NCBI GenBank assembly: GCA_012797505.1
Contig: JAAZOZ010000214.1
Location: 1 to 8,506, forward strand
Direction of reading: 5' to 3'
DNA from: Smithella sp.
GTDB lineage: Bacteria > Desulfobacterota > Syntrophia > Syntrophales > Smithellaceae
DNA: 8,506 nucleotides
The translations under genes were made by a program, and so were the position numbers. Shown here piece after piece: positions 7,007 through 8,506 of the stretch (its first letter is position 1; every line of letters starts with the position of its first letter). The notes beneath the pieces were generated by a model. The model saw only the letters and a list, made by a program, of their open reading frames with translations, did no database searches and was not told the origin of the DNA.

Positions 7007-7043
7007 GATCAAATGTTCGGCGGATATTTGATCGTACATTTTT
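7007..7043 (+). promoter_or_regulatory. intercistronic hairpin region upstream of the binding-protein gene
   Basis: GATCAAAT (7007-7014) pairs perfectly with ATTTGATC (7026-7033) around an 11-nt loop. A competing pairing, AAATGT (7011-7016) with ACATTT (7036-7041), uses part of the same left strand, and the region ends in five T (7039-7043). The first stem is AT-rich and not directly followed by the T-run, so it is a weak terminator at best. Partial termination, RNA end protection or processing between the enzyme genes and the binding-protein gene are possible. This is the only sizeable gap inside the operon. Confidence 0.45.
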
Positions 7044-7075
7044 AAAGGGTTGGTTTGACAAACAGGAGGGGAAAC

Positions 7076-8437
7076 ATGATGAAGAGAGCAAGCAGAGTCA
7101 AAATGGTCGCTGGGGCGGCGCTGCTACTGCTGGTTGCGATTGCTATCAGCGTACCATCCGTTGCGGTGGCGCAGCCGAAGGGAGAGCCGTTTGTCATCGG
7201 CTACATCGGCATGGTCGGATCGCCTGGCACCCGTCCGTGCATGGACATCCAGAAAATGGCGGTGGAGGAAATCAACGCCGCCGGCGGCATCCTGGGACGG
7301 CCGGTCAAGTATGTCGTCATGGACAACAAGGGCGACACGTCGCTGTCCGTGGAGGCGTTTCGCAAACTGGTCATCGAGGACAAGGCCAAATTCATCTCCG
7401 TCGAAGGCCGGACGGAAGTCTGTCTGGCCGTTCAGGAAGCCTCCGGAATGCTGTTCAAGGAATACCCCCACATCCTCATTTTCAACGGGCCGATGGGCGC
7501 GGAACTGACGGCGCGCATCATCGACGAAGCGCCGAAATACAATCACTGTTTCCGTGACTGGGATCCGGAGCCGGCGCATTATGCCCAGACGAAGTATTTC
7601 TTCTGCAAGACCATGCCCCAGTATCAGAAAACGAAAAGAATCGCCTTCCTCTGGGAAGACCTCGCCTGGACCACGGAATGGCGCAAAGGCATCAGTTATA
7701 TCAACCTGCCCACCTGGGAAAAACTGGCCGAGGACTGCGGTTTGGAAGTGGTGTACAGCAAAGCGGTCAAGCCCCGCGGCACCATGTACCTGCCGATTCT
7801 TCAGGACATCAAGAAAGCCAACGCCGATGTGATTTTCTTCATCAGCTCCTGGTTTACGGACACGGAATCCTTTGCCAAACAGTGGTCGGATTCCGCGGCT
7901 CGCGACATCCAGGTCAACTTATACGGCGGTGTTGCTCAGACTCAGGATTACTGGAAGATGACGGGAGGCAAGGGGCTGGGGATTATCAGCTCCTACACGG
8001 ATCTTGATACGATCCCGCTGACTTCCAAAACCATCCCCTTGGTGCAAAAAGCGCATGCGCGGAAGATCCCCATGCAGATCCATGTCCACATTGCTTATGC
8101 CGATATTTATCATTTCAAGGCGGCCATCGAAAGGGCGAAGGGAACCGGCAACATTAAAAACCTGATCAAAGCCATGGAAGACGTGGAAACCGTCTATTCG
8201 CTGGGCAAGATGAAATATGAAACCCGGAAAATCAAACCCTTCTACCATTCCCGTGTGAGGGTTGACGCGGCCAATCCGTGGAAAACCTATCCCGGCTACT
8301 ACCTGCAGTTGATTGTCCAGTTCCAGAAGGACGGAAAGGTTGCCTTCCTGCACGAGTCCTGCGAGGAAAACGAGAAACTGGTGGCCAAATGGGTGGATCA
8401 TAAACGCTATAGAACACCCGCGGAGTTGAGGAAGTAA
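7076..8437 (+). CDS. livK: periplasmic solute-binding protein, Peripla_BP_6 / LivK-like
   Basis: This 453-residue secreted protein should capture the solute for the importer. Residues 1-32 form a Sec signal peptide: basic n-region (KRASRVK), hydrophobic core, and AVA before Q33 as the likely signal peptidase I site. There is no lipobox, so it is soluble rather than a lipoprotein. The mature part begins EPFVIGYIGMVGSPG and continues with VEEINAAGGILGRPVKYVVM, the typical lobe 1 start of type 1 binding proteins. AYADIYHFKAAIERAKGTGN near the end is also typical. At about 421 mature residues it is longer than LivJ/LivK (about 345). It contains six cysteines (55, 116, 158, 177, 221, 429). The start chosen is the first of two adjacent ATGs (7076, 7079), after AGGAGGGG (7064-7071). 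An in-frame TTG at 7055 lies upstream of that ribosome site and is rejected. The ligand is unknown. Confidence 0.9.
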   Translation: MMKRASRVKMVAGAALLLLVAIAISVPSVAVAQPKGEPFVIGYIGMVGSPGTRPCMDIQKMAVEEINAAGGILGRPVKYVVMDNKGDTSLSVEAFRKLVIEDKAKFISVEGRTEVCLAVQEASGMLFKEYPHILIFNGPMGAELTARIIDEAPKYNHCFRDWDPEPAHYAQTKYFFCKTMPQYQKTKRIAFLWEDLAWTTEWRKGISYINLPTWEKLAEDCGLEVVYSKAVKPRGTMYLPILQDIKKANADVIFFISSWFTDTESFAKQWSDSAARDIQVNLYGGVAQTQDYWKMTGGKGLGIISSYTDLDTIPLTSKTIPLVQKAHARKIPMQIHVHIAYADIYHFKAAIERAKGTGNIKNLIKAMEDVETVYSLGKMKYETRKIKPFYHSRVRVDAANPWKTYPGYYLQLIVQFQKDGKVAFLHESCEENEKLVAKWVDHKRYRTPAELRK

Positions 8438-8443
8438 TGGACG

Positions 8444-8471
8444 GCAGGGAACCGTCGCGACGGTTCCCTGC
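8444..8471. terminator. perfect 28-nt palindrome at operon end, possible terminator hairpin
   Basis: The 28 bases are exactly self-complementary, giving a 12-bp GC-rich stem (GCAGGGAACCGT with its complement) and a 4-nt CGCG loop. It starts 6 bases after the binding-protein stop. It lacks the T-tract of an intrinsic terminator on either side, so it may pause or block polymerase, protect the mRNA 3' end, or mark a Rho-dependent end. A palindromic protein-binding site is the alternative. Confidence 0.55.
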
Positions 8472-8473
8472 AG

Positions 8474-8501
8474 GCTGAAGACCGAAGTCTGAAGGCTGAA
8501 A
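8474..8501. repeat. degenerate heptanucleotide tandem repeat
   Basis: Four consecutive 7-base units follow the palindrome: GCTGAAG, ACCGAAG, TCTGAAG, GCTGAAA (consensus NCTGAAG). The array continues toward the window edge with GGAAA, so its full length is unknown. It is a simple intergenic repeat with no coding role that I can see. Confidence 0.55.
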
Positions 8502-8506
8502 GGAAA

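Noticed and set aside
7055..7060. TTGACA as a -35 box for a separate binding-protein promoter
   Set aside because: A -10 at 17 bases would fall at 7078-7083, inside the gene, and has no TATAAT likeness.
7055..7075. TTG at 7055 as binding-protein start
   Set aside because: It lies upstream of the strong AGGAGGGG site, which is correctly placed for ATG 7076, and would add seven residues ahead of a complete signal peptide.

Overview
The window holds one co-directional, tightly packed operon on the + strand (967-8437) of seven genes, preceded by about 960 bases of non-coding DNA. Four genes encode the membrane and ATPase parts of a branched-chain-amino-acid-type (Liv/HAAT) ABC importer: two permeases (LivH-like, LivM-like) and two ATPases (LivG-like, LivF-like). 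They are followed by two different family III (CaiB/BaiF) CoA-transferases and then a secreted periplasmic binding protein. The core six genes overlap or are separated by 2-6 bases. Only the binding-protein gene is set apart, by 72 bases containing a hairpin.

The organism is probably an anaerobic or syntrophic member of the former Deltaproteobacteria (Desulfobacterota), perhaps Syntrophaceae-like. This is inference. It rests on the nested inverted repeat at 11-145, whose style (CGTAAAAAG ends around CGTCA..CCGG..TCCAG arms) I associate with those genomes, on the heptanucleotide repeat at 8474-8501, and on the pairing of a Liv importer with CoA-transferases. No taxonomic marker gene is present.

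Layout: 1-10 is unassigned edge. 11-145 is a MITE-like or REP-like palindromic repeat. 146-331 has nothing recognisable. 332-365 is a likely terminator for a gene off the left edge. 426-498 is an AT-rich promoter region with a consensus -35 box and several symmetric motifs. 487-966 is a leader of about 480 nt with no convincing gene. 967-4326 is the importer core, 4329-7003 the CoA-transferase pair, 7007-7043 an intercistronic hairpin region, 7076-8437 the binding protein. 8444-8471 is a perfect 28-nt palindrome at the end of the operon, and 8474-8501 is a short heptad repeat running to the window edge.

How the genes fit together: the binding protein captures a solute in the periplasm, LivH/LivM move it across the inner membrane using LivG/LivF, and the two CoA-transferases would then convert the incoming acid to its CoA thioester at the expense of another acyl-CoA, saving ATP. 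The substrate cannot be read from the sequence. The binding protein, the permeases and the LivG signature all differ from the classical leucine system, and the CoA-transferases point to a carboxylic acid rather than an amino acid. No regulator, tRNA, rRNA, CRISPR array or transposase is visible.
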